From NCBI GenBank assembly GCA_016223165.1, contig JACRPO010000009.1, forward strand, positions 310,001-374,000: a stretch of DNA of 64,000 bases. Direction: 5' to 3'. The notes beneath the pieces are model-generated. The model was not told the origin of the DNA and did no database searches. It was given only the letters and a program-made list of their open reading frames with translations. A program made the translations under genes and the position numbers. Source of the stretch: Burkholderiales bacterium (GTDB lineage: Bacteria > Pseudomonadota > Gammaproteobacteria > Burkholderiales > Burkholderiaceae_C). This document shows, one piece after another, positions 33,507-45,531 of the stretch. The first letter of the stretch is position 1. The number at the start of each line of letters is the position of its first letter.

Positions 33507-35066
33507 TCAGCGTGCCAGCCATTGCGCCAGCAGCGCGGCCAGGCCGGCGACATCGGCTGCGCTGCCAAAGGTGTAGTGATCCGGCCGCACGATCGCGGCA
33601 TGGGCGCCGTGGCGCTTCATCCACGCGGCGACCACGCCCTCGGCCTCGGGCTCGCGGCCGAGATCGACGAGCACCAGCCCCGGCGCGGCATCGGCCGGCA
33701 GCGCGCCGTCGACGACGAGCCGCCAGCCGCAGCCGAAGCGGCGGTCCATCAGCTCGCCGCCGGCCAGGCGCGGCTGCGGGAACAGCGTGCCGGCGCCCGG
33801 CGTCGCGGTGATCAGGCCGGCACTCAGCGCCGGCAGCACGTCCTGGCGCGGCGTGTCCCTGATCACGCCGCCGCAGTCGGCCAGCAGCCGGGCGTCGCGG
33901 GCGCGGGCCTGGGCGACATCGCGTTCGCAGATCACCGCGCCGATCTCCTTCAGGCGCGTGGTCAGTGCGCGCACGTGGGCCTGGCGTTCGATGCCGTAGG
34001 AGTCGAGCAGCCGCTGGGCCGCGGCGCCGGCCGCATCGCCGCGCAGCACGGCGCCCAGCTTCCACGCCAGGTTGGCGGCGTCGCGCACACCCTGGCACAT
34101 GCCCTGGCCGAGGAACGGCGGCTGCATGTGCGCCGCGTCGCCGGCCAGGAACACGCGGCCGGCGCGCCAGCACTCGGCCACCAGCGCATGGAAGCGGTAG
34201 CTCGACTGGCGCCACAGCGTGCCGTCCTCGGGGCTCAGCCAGCGCGACAGCAGGGCCCAGGTGCCCTCGGGGGTGGCGGCCTGCTTCGGGTCTTCGCCGG
34301 GCCTGAGGCTGATCTCCCAGCGGCGGTGGTTGCCCGGGCCGATCACCAGCGTGCACGGCCGCGCGGGCTCGCAGTACTGCACGCTCGTCTTCGGCAGCTT
34401 GGCCAGGCCGCGTTCGTTGACCATCACGTCGACGACCAGCCACGGCTCGTCGAAGTCCAGGTCCGCCAGGCCGATGCCCAGCGCACCGCGCAGGCTGCTG
34501 GCGCCACCATCGGCGGCGATGGCCCAGCGGGCGCGCACCGGCGCGCCGGCCACGGTGAGCGTCACGCCTTCGGCGTCCTGCGAGAGGGCCGTGCATTCCA
34601 CGCCTTCGGCAACCGTCACGTTCGGCAGGGCGGCCACGCGCGCGCGCAGCACCCGCTCCACCGGCGGCTGGGTGAACACGACCGACGGCGTGTAGCCCTG
34701 CGGGTAAGGTGGCGCCACCATCGTCATGCGGCGGATCAGCTGCCCGTCGACCCCGAAGTACTCGGAGTCGGTGAATGGCTCGCAGTGGCGCAGCACCTCG
34801 TCGACCACGCCGAGCTGCTGGCACACGCGCAGGATCTCGTGGTCCAGCGCGATGGCGCGCGGGATCTCGCAGACGCCGGTGAGCCGGTCGCATACGTGCA
34901 CCGAGAACCCGGCCTGGCCCAGCAGGCCGGCGGCCACGGCACCCACGGGACCGTAGCCGACGATGGCGACGTCGAAGGTGTCGGCCCCTCGTCCGCGGAG
35001 TACCGCGTCCGATCCCCCGAGGGGATGCGGACTTGCTTGGGAGCGGCCCGGCGCTGCGTCGGCCAC
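33507..35066 (-). CDS. FAD-dependent aromatic hydroxylase (MhpA-like)
   Basis: This 519-residue class A flavin monooxygenase most resembles 3-(3-hydroxyphenyl)propionate hydroxylase. FAD motifs are clear: FDVAIVGYGPVGAVAAGLLGQAG near residues 31-53, the DG motif AIAADGGASSLRGALGI near 181-197, and the GD motif RVFLAGDAAHMQPPFLGQGMCQGVRDAANLAWKL near 286-319. The C-terminal thioredoxin-like domain is present but catalytically minor. It would hydroxylate the ring to give a dihydroxy substrate for the dioxygenase encoded two genes upstream. The gene starts 3 bp after the FAH hydrolase stop. The N-terminal 28 residues are not conserved in type, so a later start is possible. Confidence 0.92.
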   Translation of the reverse strand: MADAAPGRSQASPHPLGGSDAVLRGRGADTFDVAIVGYGPVGAVAAGLLGQAGFSVHVCDRLTGVCEIPRAIALDHEILRVCQQLGVVDEVLRHCEPFTDSEYFGVDGQLIRRMTMVAPPYPQGYTPSVVFTQPPVERVLRARVAALPNVTVAEGVECTALSQDAEGVTLTVAGAPVRARWAIAADGGASSLRGALGIGLADLDFDEPWLVVDVMVNERGLAKLPKTSVQYCEPARPCTLVIGPGNHRRWEISLRPGEDPKQAATPEGTWALLSRWLSPEDGTLWRQSSYRFHALVAECWRAGRVFLAGDAAHMQPPFLGQGMCQGVRDAANLAWKLGAVLRGDAAGAAAQRLLDSYGIERQAHVRALTTRLKEIGAVICERDVAQARARDARLLADCGGVIRDTPRQDVLPALSAGLITATPGAGTLFPQPRLAGGELMDRRFGCGWRLVVDGALPADAAPGLVLVDLGREPEAEGVVAAWMKRHGAHAAIVRPDHYTFGSAADVAGLAALLAQWLAR

Positions 35067-35069
35067 GGC

Positions 35070-35912
35070 TCAGGCCTCGGCGACGATCGGGTTGCGCAGC
35101 ACGCCGATGTGCTCGATCTCGATCTCGATCACGTCGCCCGGCTTCATCCACACCGGCGGCGTGCGTGCCTGGCCCACGCCGGCCGGCGTGCCCATGATGA
35201 TCGCGTCGCCCGGCTCCAGCGTCATGCACTCGGACAGCAGCGCGATGGTCTCGGCGACGCCGAAGATCATGTCGGAGGTGTTCGCGTCCTGCATCACCTG
35301 GCCGTTCAGCCGGCTTTGGATGCGCAGGCCCGTGGCGCCCGGCGCGAGTTCGTCGGCCGTCACCAGCACGGGGCCGAAGCCGCCGGTGCCGTCGAAGTTC
35401 TTGCCGATGGTCCACTGCGGCGTGCGCTTCTGGAAGTCGCGCACCGACATGTCGTTGAAGCAGCTGTAGCCGAGCACGTAGCGCAGCGCGTCGGCCTGCG
35501 CCACGTGGCGCGGCACCGTGCGGCCGATGACCACGGCCAACTCGGCCTCGTAGTCGAACTTGCCCGACACCCTGGGGCAGATGCCGGGCTGGCCGTGGCC
35601 GACCAGCGAGCTCTTGCCGCGGTAGAAGAACCACGGGTAGTCGGGCTTGTCGCGCCCGCCTTCCTTGGCGTGGTCGAAGTAGTTCAGGCCCAGGCAGACG
35701 GTCTTGCCCGGCTCGGGCACCAGCGGCGCGAACGTCAGCTCGGCCATCGGCCGGCGCGGCGCGCCGGACGCCAGCGCGGCGCGCCCGGCCGCGAGGAGGT
35801 CGGTGCCGGCGGCCAGCGCGGCGCGCAGGTCGGCGGCGACCTCGACGACGCGATCGCCATCGACGACGCCCAGGCGAGGCCGGCCGTCCTGCACAAAGGT
35901 GGTGAAACGCAT
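35070..35912 (-). CDS. Fumarylacetoacetate hydrolase (FAH) family protein
   Basis: This 280-residue enzyme has the FAH core: KTVCLGLNYFDHAKEGG near residues 70-86, a metal-site acidic segment KFDYEAELAVVIGR, YVLGYSCFNDMSVRDFQ, and PGDAIIMGTPAGVG. FAH-family enzymes hydrolyse or isomerise 2-oxo acids such as acylpyruvates and 2-hydroxy-hepta-dienedioates in meta-cleavage pathways. Its place between the dioxygenase and the hydroxylase makes hydrolysis of the ring-cleavage product the natural role. The exact substrate cannot be read from the sequence. Confidence 0.92.
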   Translation of the reverse strand: MRFTTFVQDGRPRLGVVDGDRVVEVAADLRAALAAGTDLLAAGRAALASGAPRRPMAELTFAPLVPEPGKTVCLGLNYFDHAKEGGRDKPDYPWFFYRGKSSLVGHGQPGICPRVSGKFDYEAELAVVIGRTVPRHVAQADALRYVLGYSCFNDMSVRDFQKRTPQWTIGKNFDGTGGFGPVLVTADELAPGATGLRIQSRLNGQVMQDANTSDMIFGVAETIALLSECMTLEPGDAIIMGTPAGVGQARTPPVWMKPGDVIEIEIEHIGVLRNPIVAEA

Positions 35913-35922
35913 GAGTTGCCTG

Positions 35923-36828
35923 TCAGAGCGAAGGAGAGAAGAGCACCGCGCGCTGCGCCTCCTTCAGGCGCGCGCTGGGCGGGGCGGAGATGCCCCATTG
36001 GTCGACACGGCCGGGCGGCCAGGTCCAGTCGGCCGGGCCGCGGGCGCGGTGGCTGTCGTCGATCTGCTCGACCTCGGCCGTGTACTCGATGACGATGCCG
36101 AAAGGGTCGATGAAGTAGTTGAAGGCGTTGTCGCCGGGGCCGTGCCGGCCCGGCCCCCACTCGATGGCGTGGCCGGCGTCCTTCATGCGGCCGCCGCCGC
36201 GCATCACCGCGTCCGGCGTGGGCATGACGAACGCGATGTGGTTCAGCGCGTCGTTGTCGGCGTCGCCCAGTGCGATCGAGTGGTGGTCCACGTCGCAGTT
36301 CATGAAGGCCATGATCTTCGTGCGGTCGGCCAGCACGAAGCCGAGGGCGCGCTCCATGAACGCCTGGGTGGACGCGACGTCGTGGCTGTTGAGCACGGCG
36401 TGCGCCAGTCGCTGCGGCTGGTCGCGCGGCGGCGCTGGGTCGGGCGTGCGGCGCGCGTCGCCGTGCACGATCTCGAAGCGCCGGCCGTCGGGGTCCTTGA
36501 TGACGACGCGCACGCCGCCGGCGGGATCGCTCGCCGCGGCGACGGGCTGCTCCACCACCCCGCCGGCAGCCACCGCCGCGCCGCCGATGGCAGCCAGCGC
36601 AGCCCGCTCGCGTGCGCGCAGCGTGACGGCCAGGATCTGCGGCACGCCGGCGCGCTGGTGCAGCGCCAGCAGGTGGTGGTCGGCGCCGCTGCCGCGGAAG
36701 TAGACGACACCCGCGGCGCGTGCAGCGATCTCGAGGTGCCACACGCGCGTGTAGAAGGCCTCGGCGGCGACGAGGTCGGGCACCGTGAGCGCCACGCTGC
36801 GCAGCGCCTGGATCCAGGGTGACTTCAT
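35923..36828 (-). CDS. Extradiol-type ring-cleavage dioxygenase (VOC family)
   Basis: This 301-residue protein has two vicinal-oxygen-chelate domains. The catalytic C-domain holds the three Fe(II) ligands: His143 in RLAHAVLN, His197 in LNHIAFVM and Glu248 in VIEYTAEV, plus second-shell His229 (GRHGPGDNAF) and Tyr238 expected for type I extradiol dioxygenases. The N-domain (1-125) lacks these ligands, as usual. It would split the ring of a catechol-like product made by the hydroxylase. I chose the ATG at 36828 with GAGGTG upstream; a GTG three codons earlier is less likely. The next gene upstream ends 11 bp before this start. Confidence 0.88.
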   Translation of the reverse strand: MKSPWIQALRSVALTVPDLVAAEAFYTRVWHLEIAARAAGVVYFRGSGADHHLLALHQRAGVPQILAVTLRARERAALAAIGGAAVAAGGVVEQPVAAASDPAGGVRVVIKDPDGRRFEIVHGDARRTPDPAPPRDQPQRLAHAVLNSHDVASTQAFMERALGFVLADRTKIMAFMNCDVDHHSIALGDADNDALNHIAFVMPTPDAVMRGGGRMKDAGHAIEWGPGRHGPGDNAFNYFIDPFGIVIEYTAEVEQIDDSHRARGPADWTWPPGRVDQWGISAPPSARLKEAQRAVLFSPSL

Positions 36829-36838
36829 GCCGGGCACC

Positions 36839-37264
36839 TCACGCGTGCTTCAGGCCGGCGGCCGCGATGCCGGCGATCACGATCTGCTCGTCCTCGTCGC
36901 CGGTGCCGCCGGAGGCCCCGGCGGCACCGAGCACGGCGCCGGCCTCGTCGGTGATCAGCACCGCACCGGTCTGCGGGATGAACTTCTGCTGCGACGCGAC
37001 GGACACCGCGCCGAAGAACGCAGGCAGCTGCTTGGCGCGCTCGGCCAGCGTGCGCGAGTTCGCGCCCATGCCGACCGCCGCGGCGGCCTTGCCGAGCGCG
37101 ATGTCCAGCCGCAGCGCCGTGGCACCGTCTTCCCGCGCGGAAGCGACGACCTGCGCCGCCGCATCGACCACGACCACGCCCATCGGCAGGAACCCCTCCC
37201 CGCGCGCCGCTGCCAACGCGTGGTCGATCACGGTGCGTGCATGTGCAAGGGTCAGCGAGGCCAT
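36839..37264 (-). CDS. HbpS/GlcG (DUF336) family protein
   Basis: This 141-residue protein has the GlcG/HbpS pattern: TLAHARTVIDHALAAARGEGFLPMGVVVVDAAAQVVASAREDGAT, a DIALGKAAAAVGMGANSRTLAERAKQLPAFFGAVSVAS segment, and TGAVLITDEAGAVLGAAGASGGTGDEDEQIVIAGIAA near residues 98-134. Family members bind heme or act as accessory proteins in catabolic clusters; the role is not established. It is the first gene of the minus-strand ring-cleavage operon and is divergent from the GntR regulator. The ATG at 37264 was preferred over a longer frame that starts inside the promoter region. Confidence 0.88.
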   Translation of the reverse strand: MASLTLAHARTVIDHALAAARGEGFLPMGVVVVDAAAQVVASAREDGATALRLDIALGKAAAAVGMGANSRTLAERAKQLPAFFGAVSVASQQKFIPQTGAVLITDEAGAVLGAAGASGGTGDEDEQIVIAGIAAAGLKHA

Positions 37265-37298
37265 GGCGGCGAAGGTCCGGTTGCGAGAGGGTGCCAGT

Positions 37299-37310
37299 TT
37301 TATATATAAA
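37299..37310. promoter_or_regulatory. AT-rich palindrome, likely GntR operator
   Basis: TTTATATATAAA is a perfect 12-bp palindrome in an AT-rich island, striking in this GC-rich DNA. It lies in the 115-bp gap between the divergent ring-cleavage operon and its GntR-type regulator, so it probably serves as an operator and/or as the -10 region of one promoter. Confidence 0.6.
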
Positions 37311-37379
37311 TCGCACGATTGCAACTGTTCACGCACAAATTATGAAATCCTGGGCCGCTGTGTACATTAGCGCCTGCAC

Positions 37380-38081
37380 ATGGCCCGCACCCCCGCACTT
37401 GCCACCGTCAACGGCGCTGCCACGCGCGCCACCAGCGTGTACGACCAGTTGCGCACCGATCTGCTGGCCGGCGTGCTGGAGCCGGGCAGCAAGCTGGCGA
37501 TCGAAGCACTGGCCGAGCACTACGCCACCAGCGCCACGCCGCTGCGCGAGGCGCTGAACCGCCTCGTCTCCGACGGGCTGGTGGAGCGGCGCGAACAGCG
37601 CGGCTTCGTCGTCGCCGCCATCAGCGCCGACGACCTGGCCGAGATCACCAAGACGCGCTGCTGGCTCGAAGAGATCGCGCTGCGCGAGTCGATCGCGGCG
37701 CACACCACCGAGTGGGAAGAGGCGCTCGTGCTGGCCCACCACCGGCTGGCCAAGACGCCGCGCTCGCTGGCGACCGACCGCTTCGAGGACAACCCCGAGT
37801 GGGAGCCGCTGCATCGCGCCTTCCACCGCGCGCTGATCGGCGGCTGCGGCTCGCGCTGGCTGCTGGGCTTCTGCGAGCAACTGGCCGATCAGCACCACCG
37901 CTACCGGCGGCTGTCGGCGCCGCGTGCCTTCGCCAAGCGCGGCGTGAAGGGCGAGCACCAGCAACTGCTGGAAGCAGCGCTCGGGGGCCGCGCCGACGAG
38001 GCGGTGGCGCTGCTGCGACAGCACTTCGAACGCACGGCCCGCATCATTCGCGACGACCCGAAGCTCTTCGCGCCCGACTGA
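37380..38081 (+). CDS. GntR-family regulator (FCD subfamily)
   Basis: This 233-residue protein has an N-terminal winged helix (about 14-80: VYDQLRTDLLAGVLEPGSKLAIEALAEHYATSATPLREALNRLVSDGLVERREQRGFVV) and a helical FCD effector domain with the metal-ligand pattern: an acidic/His residue in HRAFHRALIGG and a second His in GEHQQLLEAALGGRADEAVALLRQHFERT. It is divergent from the ring-cleavage operon and most likely represses it until an organic-acid intermediate binds. Confidence 0.95.
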   Translation: MARTPALATVNGAATRATSVYDQLRTDLLAGVLEPGSKLAIEALAEHYATSATPLREALNRLVSDGLVERREQRGFVVAAISADDLAEITKTRCWLEEIALRESIAAHTTEWEEALVLAHHRLAKTPRSLATDRFEDNPEWEPLHRAFHRALIGGCGSRWLLGFCEQLADQHHRYRRLSAPRAFAKRGVKGEHQQLLEAALGGRADEAVALLRQHFERTARIIRDDPKLFAPD

Positions 38082-38117
38082 AGCCCGGTGCCGGAGGGTT
38101 CGTGCGCGTCGCGGGCG

Positions 38118-40945
<2,828 letters not shown>

Positions 40946-40949
<4 letters not shown>

Positions 40950-41533
40950 CGCAACCTCCTCACGGCGCCGTTCTCGAGCACCTCGCGCGAGACTTCGAGC
41001 ATCTTCGACGGGATCGTCAGCGCGGCGGCCCGCGCCTGATCGAGGTTGATGCTCATCTCGATGCGCTCGCCGGCCACCAGGCGGATGATGCCGCCCTCGT
41101 CGAGGAACTCCGAGGCGTGGCCGACCGTCAGCACCGGCTGCCTCTTCAGCGCGGCGAGCGCAGCACGGCGCAGGGAGGCCTGCGCGAAGTCGACGAAGAC
41201 GATCTGGCAGGCCGGCAGCTGGTCCAGCCGGGCCACGCGCACGACCTCGAACGAGCGGCCCTGCTCCTGGCGGCCGCGCAAGGTCGCCTCCAGGTCGTCG
41301 TCGAAGTGGCTGTCGCCGAGGATGCAGACGAACCACGGCGAGCGCTCGCCGGCGAAGGCGTGCGCCGGCCAGTTGACGTAGCGCGCGAAGTTGCGCAGGA
41401 ACGCCGCCTCGACGCGGGCCGGCTTCTCGGACGCCGGTTCCTGGGCCGCCGCACGCCCCGGCGGCAGCAGCGCGGCCAGCAGGAGAAGCAAGACGCCCCA
41501 GTGGCACGGGCGGAGCGGCGCCCGAGACCTCAC
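40946..41533 (-). CDS. YfiR-family periplasmic protein (DUF4154)
   Basis: This 195-residue protein has a signal peptide (WGVLLLLLAALLPPGRAAAQ) followed by the YfiR pattern: VEAAFLRNFARYVNWPAHAFAGERSPWFVCILGDSHFDDDLEATLRGRQ near residues 44-95, RLDQLPACQIVFVDFAQAS, and a final GHASEFLDEGGIIRLVAGERIEMSINLDQARAAALTIPSKMLEVS. YfiR proteins are periplasmic sensors that inhibit a partner diguanylate cyclase or kinase. Here the partner is probably the hybrid kinase, whose start overlaps this stop. The GTG start also overlaps the receptor stop, so all three are coupled. A single Cys pair is visible for a possible redox switch. Confidence 0.87.
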
Positions 41534-43902
41534 AGCGCGGCTCGCAGCGTGAGCAGGACTTCGCGCGGGCGCGAGCGCGTGCTCTGCGAAGGCCGGTAGG
41601 TGGCGCCGCCGAGGTTCTTCGCTGCCAGTTCGAGGCTCGTGCGGCGCCCGCCCCACAGCCACGAATGGCCGGCCAGCGCGCTGAGCAGGACGTAGCTCTG
41701 CCGCGAAGACGGCGGCCCGTCGGGCAGCAGCGTCTGGTCGCGGACGATGTTCACGCCTGCGCCCACGTAGCTGCCCGCGAGGCCGCCCGACGAGATGTCG
41801 TGGCGCGCCCACAGGTTGGCCAGGTGCGGGGCACTCATCTGCAGCCTGGCGCCGTGCAGCAGGCTCACGTTCTTGTAGTTGATCTGCCCGGCGGCATCCA
41901 GCGTGGCGGGGTCCTGCGCGAGCACGGCGGCATCGTTGCCCGTGACCTCGACGATGCGCGCGTCCATGTAGCCGTAGGAGAGGTAGACCTGCCAGCCCGG
42001 CGCGGGCGCGATCGACAGGTCCACCTCGACGCCGCGCGAGCGCTGCTCGCCGCTCTGCAGGCTGTAGATCACCACGGAGCCGGCGGCGTTGGTCTGGGCC
42101 ACGTCGTTGACGATCCGGCGGTTGCGCAGCTCGTACACGCTCAGCGTGCCGGAGATGCGGCCGTCCATCAACTCGGCCTTCACGCCGAGGTCGAAGCCCT
42201 TGCCTTCGCTCGGCTCGGCGGGCGCGCTCGAGCCGTCGAGGCGGTTGAGGATGCGCGCACCGGGGACGAAGGACTCGGCGTACGAGGCGAAGGCGGAAAG
42301 CCGGGGATCGAGCTTGTAGAGCACGCCGAACTGCGGCGTGACCTTGCGCGCGGCGATGCGGTCCGTCTGCCCTGTCAGATGGTTCGTGATGTCGCTGTGC
42401 GTGGTGGTCAGCCGCCAGCCGGCGAGCAGCAGCAGCCGCTCGTCGAACAGGCCCAGGGTGCCGCCGGCATGCACGGACCTGTCGACGGAGTCCGAGCGGC
42501 TGTCGGTCGGGTTCGCGGTGAGCGCGGAGAGCGCGATCTCCACGTGGCGGTTCCAGGTGGACGGATCGCGCAGGTCCCACAGCGGCAGCGGCGAGGCGAT
42601 CGGGTCGCTGCCCAGTGCCGGATCGTTCGGTGCCTGGGCGGCCCGGTTGTCGAAGCGCCGCCCGACCCTTTGCGCGCCGAGCAGCACGCGCAGGCTCGTG
42701 GCGCCGAAGCGCAACTGGCCGACGGCATCGGCCGCGAGAGTCTCGCCGCGGTTGGTGTAGGTCTGCGCCCGCAGGCGCCGGCCCTGAAGAAAGGTCGAGT
42801 TGCTGGACATGCCGAAGTTGCCCGAGAAGAGCGCGTCGACGACGTAGTGCTGCCTCGCGTAGGCGCCGCGAAGGTGCCAGTGCTCGTCGAGCCTGAAGTC
42901 GATCCACGCGTTCAGGCCTTCGGTCTCGCTGTGGCGGTAGTCGACGTCCGACATGCTGTTCCAGGTGTCGGCCAGCCCCGGCACGTCCACGCCTTGCCGG
43001 TTGGGGTCGGCGGGTGTCGGCACGACGCCGACCTGGCGCCCGTAGCCCGGCTTCTGCATGACCTGCGGCGACTCGACCTTGCGGAAGTTCTCGTACTTCA
43101 GCGACACGCTGACGCGCTCGCTCGGCTGCCACAGCAACGCCGGCGAGATGTTGTGCGAATAGGCGTCGTAGGGCTCCCAGTAGTGGATGTCGTGGTCGTA
43201 CGACGCGGCGAGGCGGTAGCGCAGGGTGGCCGATGCCGGCCCGGTGACGTCGGTCTGCACGCGGTGCTGCCCGTACGAGCCGACGCTCGCGTCACCCGTG
43301 GCGGCGAAGCGCGCCTGCGGGCTCTTGGTGATGATGTTGACGATGCCGCCGGGGGCGACCTGTCCGTACAGGAACGACGAGGGTCCCTTGACCACCTCCA
43401 CGCGGGCGATGTTGGTGAAGTCGAAGATCGAGGGACCGAGGGCGCCGTCGCGCAGGATCTGCGTGCCTCCCGGCACCGAACTGACCGCGAAGCCGCGGAT
43501 GGCCAGGTTGGCGTTGCCCTCGTTGAAGTCGTTGCTGCGGTAGGTGATGCCTGGCGAGTAGCGGGCGATGTCGTGGATGTCGCGCGGCGCCTGGTCCTTG
43601 ATGAAGGACTCGGTGAACGCCTGGATGGCGAACGGCAGGTCGCGCACCGGCGCATCGAAACGCGAGGCCGACACGGCATTCGATGCGCGGTAGCCGCGGT
43701 CGAGGTGGCTGGACACGTCGAAGGGCGAGACGCGCACGTTCACCAGCTCGGTGATGTCCATGTCGGCCACGTCGCGCGCCGCCGTCGCCGCCGGACGGGC
43801 TGGGGGTGCGGCGGCTGACGCGGGGAGCGGCGACAGGCCTGCCAGCACCAGAGCGGCGGATGTCGCCCAGCCTCCTGCCAACCCCACACGGCGATTCGCC
43901 AT
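41530..43902 (-). CDS. TonB-dependent receptor (siderophore type)
   Basis: This 790-residue outer-membrane receptor has a signal peptide (LVLAGLSPLPASAAA), a short DMDITELVNVRVS segment that is typical of receptors in YfiR/kinase operons, and a plug domain (about 60-200) with LPFAIQAFTESFIKDQAPRDIHDIARYSPGITY, the RGFAVSSVPGGTQILRDG loop and IARVEVVKGPSSFLYGQVAPGGIVNIITKSP. The barrel ends in LRAAL, with no strong terminal aromatic. It is the first gene of the operon, so ligand arrival could be passed to YfiR and the kinase. The start is uncertain: ATG at 43902 was chosen, and ATG at 43926 is also possible. Neither has a good Shine-Dalgarno. Confidence 0.92.
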   Translation of the reverse strand: MANRRVGLAGGWATSAALVLAGLSPLPASAAAPPARPAATAARDVADMDITELVNVRVSPFDVSSHLDRGYRASNAVSASRFDAPVRDLPFAIQAFTESFIKDQAPRDIHDIARYSPGITYRSNDFNEGNANLAIRGFAVSSVPGGTQILRDGALGPSIFDFTNIARVEVVKGPSSFLYGQVAPGGIVNIITKSPQARFAATGDASVGSYGQHRVQTDVTGPASATLRYRLAASYDHDIHYWEPYDAYSHNISPALLWQPSERVSVSLKYENFRKVESPQVMQKPGYGRQVGVVPTPADPNRQGVDVPGLADTWNSMSDVDYRHSETEGLNAWIDFRLDEHWHLRGAYARQHYVVDALFSGNFGMSSNSTFLQGRRLRAQTYTNRGETLAADAVGQLRFGATSLRVLLGAQRVGRRFDNRAAQAPNDPALGSDPIASPLPLWDLRDPSTWNRHVEIALSALTANPTDSRSDSVDRSVHAGGTLGLFDERLLLLAGWRLTTTHSDITNHLTGQTDRIAARKVTPQFGVLYKLDPRLSAFASYAESFVPGARILNRLDGSSAPAEPSEGKGFDLGVKAELMDGRISGTLSVYELRNRRIVNDVAQTNAAGSVVIYSLQSGEQRSRGVEVDLSIAPAPGWQVYLSYGYMDARIVEVTGNDAAVLAQDPATLDAAGQINYKNVSLLHGARLQMSAPHLANLWARHDISSGGLAGSYVGAGVNIVRDQTLLPDGPPSSRQSYVLLSALAGHSWLWGGRRTSLELAAKNLGGATYRPSQSTRSRPREVLLTLRAAL

Positions 43903-44000
43903 TTGGTGCCCCCACGCGCGCCCCATTGTCGTGCCGGGCCGTCGCCCGCCCCGAGGCGCGAGGCGGGAGTCTGCGAGCGGCGCGGGCCACAATGCAAGGC

Positions 44001-45434
44001 ATGGATTCCCCAGCATCGGCCGCGCGCTCGCTCTGGATCGAGGCCGGGCTGCCGCCGGCCGCTCTCGAGCGCCTGCAGCTGAGCGGCACGGCACCGGTGG
44101 TGCCCTCGTCGTTCGCCATCGGCACGGCGATGCAGGCGGGCCTGGGCGTGGCGGCGCTCGCGGCGGCGGAGCTCGGTGCCGCGCACGGCGGCCCGGTGCA
44201 GGGCGTCACCGTCGACGCCGCGGACGCGGTGCGCGAGAGCAGCGGCCGCTTCACGCTCGACGGCCGCAAGCCGGAGTTGTGGGACCCGCTGTCGGGCCTG
44301 TACCGCTGCCAAGGCGATGGCCAAGGCCAAGGCGACAGCGATGCCGATGTCGCCTGGGTGCGCGTGCACGCCAACTTCGCGCACCACCGCGACGGCGTGC
44401 TGCAGCTGCTCGGCCTGCCCACCGGCGCCGCGACGCCGCGCGCGGCGGTCGAGAAGGCACTGCGCACCTGGTCGGCCTTTGCCTTCGAGGCGGCGGCGAG
44501 CGAACGCGGCCTCGTCGTCGCGGCGGTGCGCAGCGTCGATCAATGGCAACGGCATGCGCAGGCGGCGGCGCTCGAGACGCTGCCGCTGGTGTCGATCGAG
44601 CGCATCGGCGACGCGCCGCCGACGGGATGGTCGCCCGTCGACCCCGCCGCGGCGCCGCTCGGCGGCCTGCGTGTGCTCGACCTCACGCGCATCCTGGCCG
44701 GGCCGGTGGCGGGGCGCACGCTGGCGGCCTACGGCGCCGACGTGCTGCTGGTCAACGGGCCGCACCTGCCCAACATCGAGGCGATTGCCGACACCAGCCG
44801 CGGCAAGCTCTCGGCCTTGCTCGACCTGCGCGACGCCGCCGATGCCGAACGCCTGCGCCAGCTCGTGCGCGAGGCCGACGTCTTTCTGCAGGGCTACCGG
44901 CCCGGCGCGATCGCCGGGCGCGGCTTCGCGCCGCAGGAGCTCGCACGGCTGCGCCCGGGCATCGTCTGCGTCTCGCTTTCGGCCTACGGCCACGCCGGGC
45001 CCTGGGCCGGGCGGCGCGGCTTCGACTCGCTCGTGCAGAGCGCCACCGGCCTCAACCTGGCCGAGGCCGAGGCCTTCGGCGAGAGCGCGCCGCGCGCGCT
45101 GCCGCTGCAGGCGCTGGACTTCGGGGCCGGCTACCTGCTCGCTTTCGGCGCGCTGGCGGCGCTGCACCGGCAGCGGCGCGAAGGCGGCAGCTGGCTGGTG
45201 CGCGTGGCGCTGGCCGGCGTGGGGCGCTGGCTCGCGAGCCTCGGCCGCCTCGCCGACGGGCCACGCGCCACCTGGCCCTCGTTCGAAGGCGCGATGGAAG
45301 AGAGCGCGAGCGGCTTCGGCCGCCTCGTCGCCGTGCGGCATGCGGCGCGCCTGTCGGCGACGCCGGCGAAATGGGTTCGCCCTTCGATGCCGCCGGGCAG
45401 CCATCCGCCGGCCTGGCCGCCGCGATCGTGTTGA
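44001..45434 (+). CDS. CaiB/BaiF-family CoA transferase
   Basis: This 477-residue protein has the family III CoA-transferase pattern: PLGGLRVLDLTRILAGPVAGRTLAAYGADVLLVNGPHLPNIEAIADTSRGKLSALLDLRD near residues 215-275, then FLQGYRPGAIAGRGFAPQELARLRPGIVCVSLSAYGHAGPWAGRRGFDSLVQSATG. The N-terminal 200 residues repeat part of the fold and carry a short Gly/Gln/Asp insertion (about 103-112) from a DNA repeat. The catalytic Asp is not obvious: the segment after RRGFDSLVQ lies where it is expected. It converges on the acyl-CoA ligase gene, and the start could also be 43992. Confidence 0.87.
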   Translation: MDSPASAARSLWIEAGLPPAALERLQLSGTAPVVPSSFAIGTAMQAGLGVAALAAAELGAAHGGPVQGVTVDAADAVRESSGRFTLDGRKPELWDPLSGLYRCQGDGQGQGDSDADVAWVRVHANFAHHRDGVLQLLGLPTGAATPRAAVEKALRTWSAFAFEAAASERGLVVAAVRSVDQWQRHAQAAALETLPLVSIERIGDAPPTGWSPVDPAAAPLGGLRVLDLTRILAGPVAGRTLAAYGADVLLVNGPHLPNIEAIADTSRGKLSALLDLRDAADAERLRQLVREADVFLQGYRPGAIAGRGFAPQELARLRPGIVCVSLSAYGHAGPWAGRRGFDSLVQSATGLNLAEAEAFGESAPRALPLQALDFGAGYLLAFGALAALHRQRREGGSWLVRVALAGVGRWLASLGRLADGPRATWPSFEGAMEESASGFGRLVAVRHAARLSATPAKWVRPSMPPGSHPPAWPPRSC

Positions 45435-45531
45435 GCCGGCGCCGAGGCGCAGGCGCGGCTGACGCAGGCAGCGGCGCCGGCGTCAGGCTCGCGCAGCTCC
45501 GCCGGCCCCCGTCAGTCCCCGTCAGCCTCCG

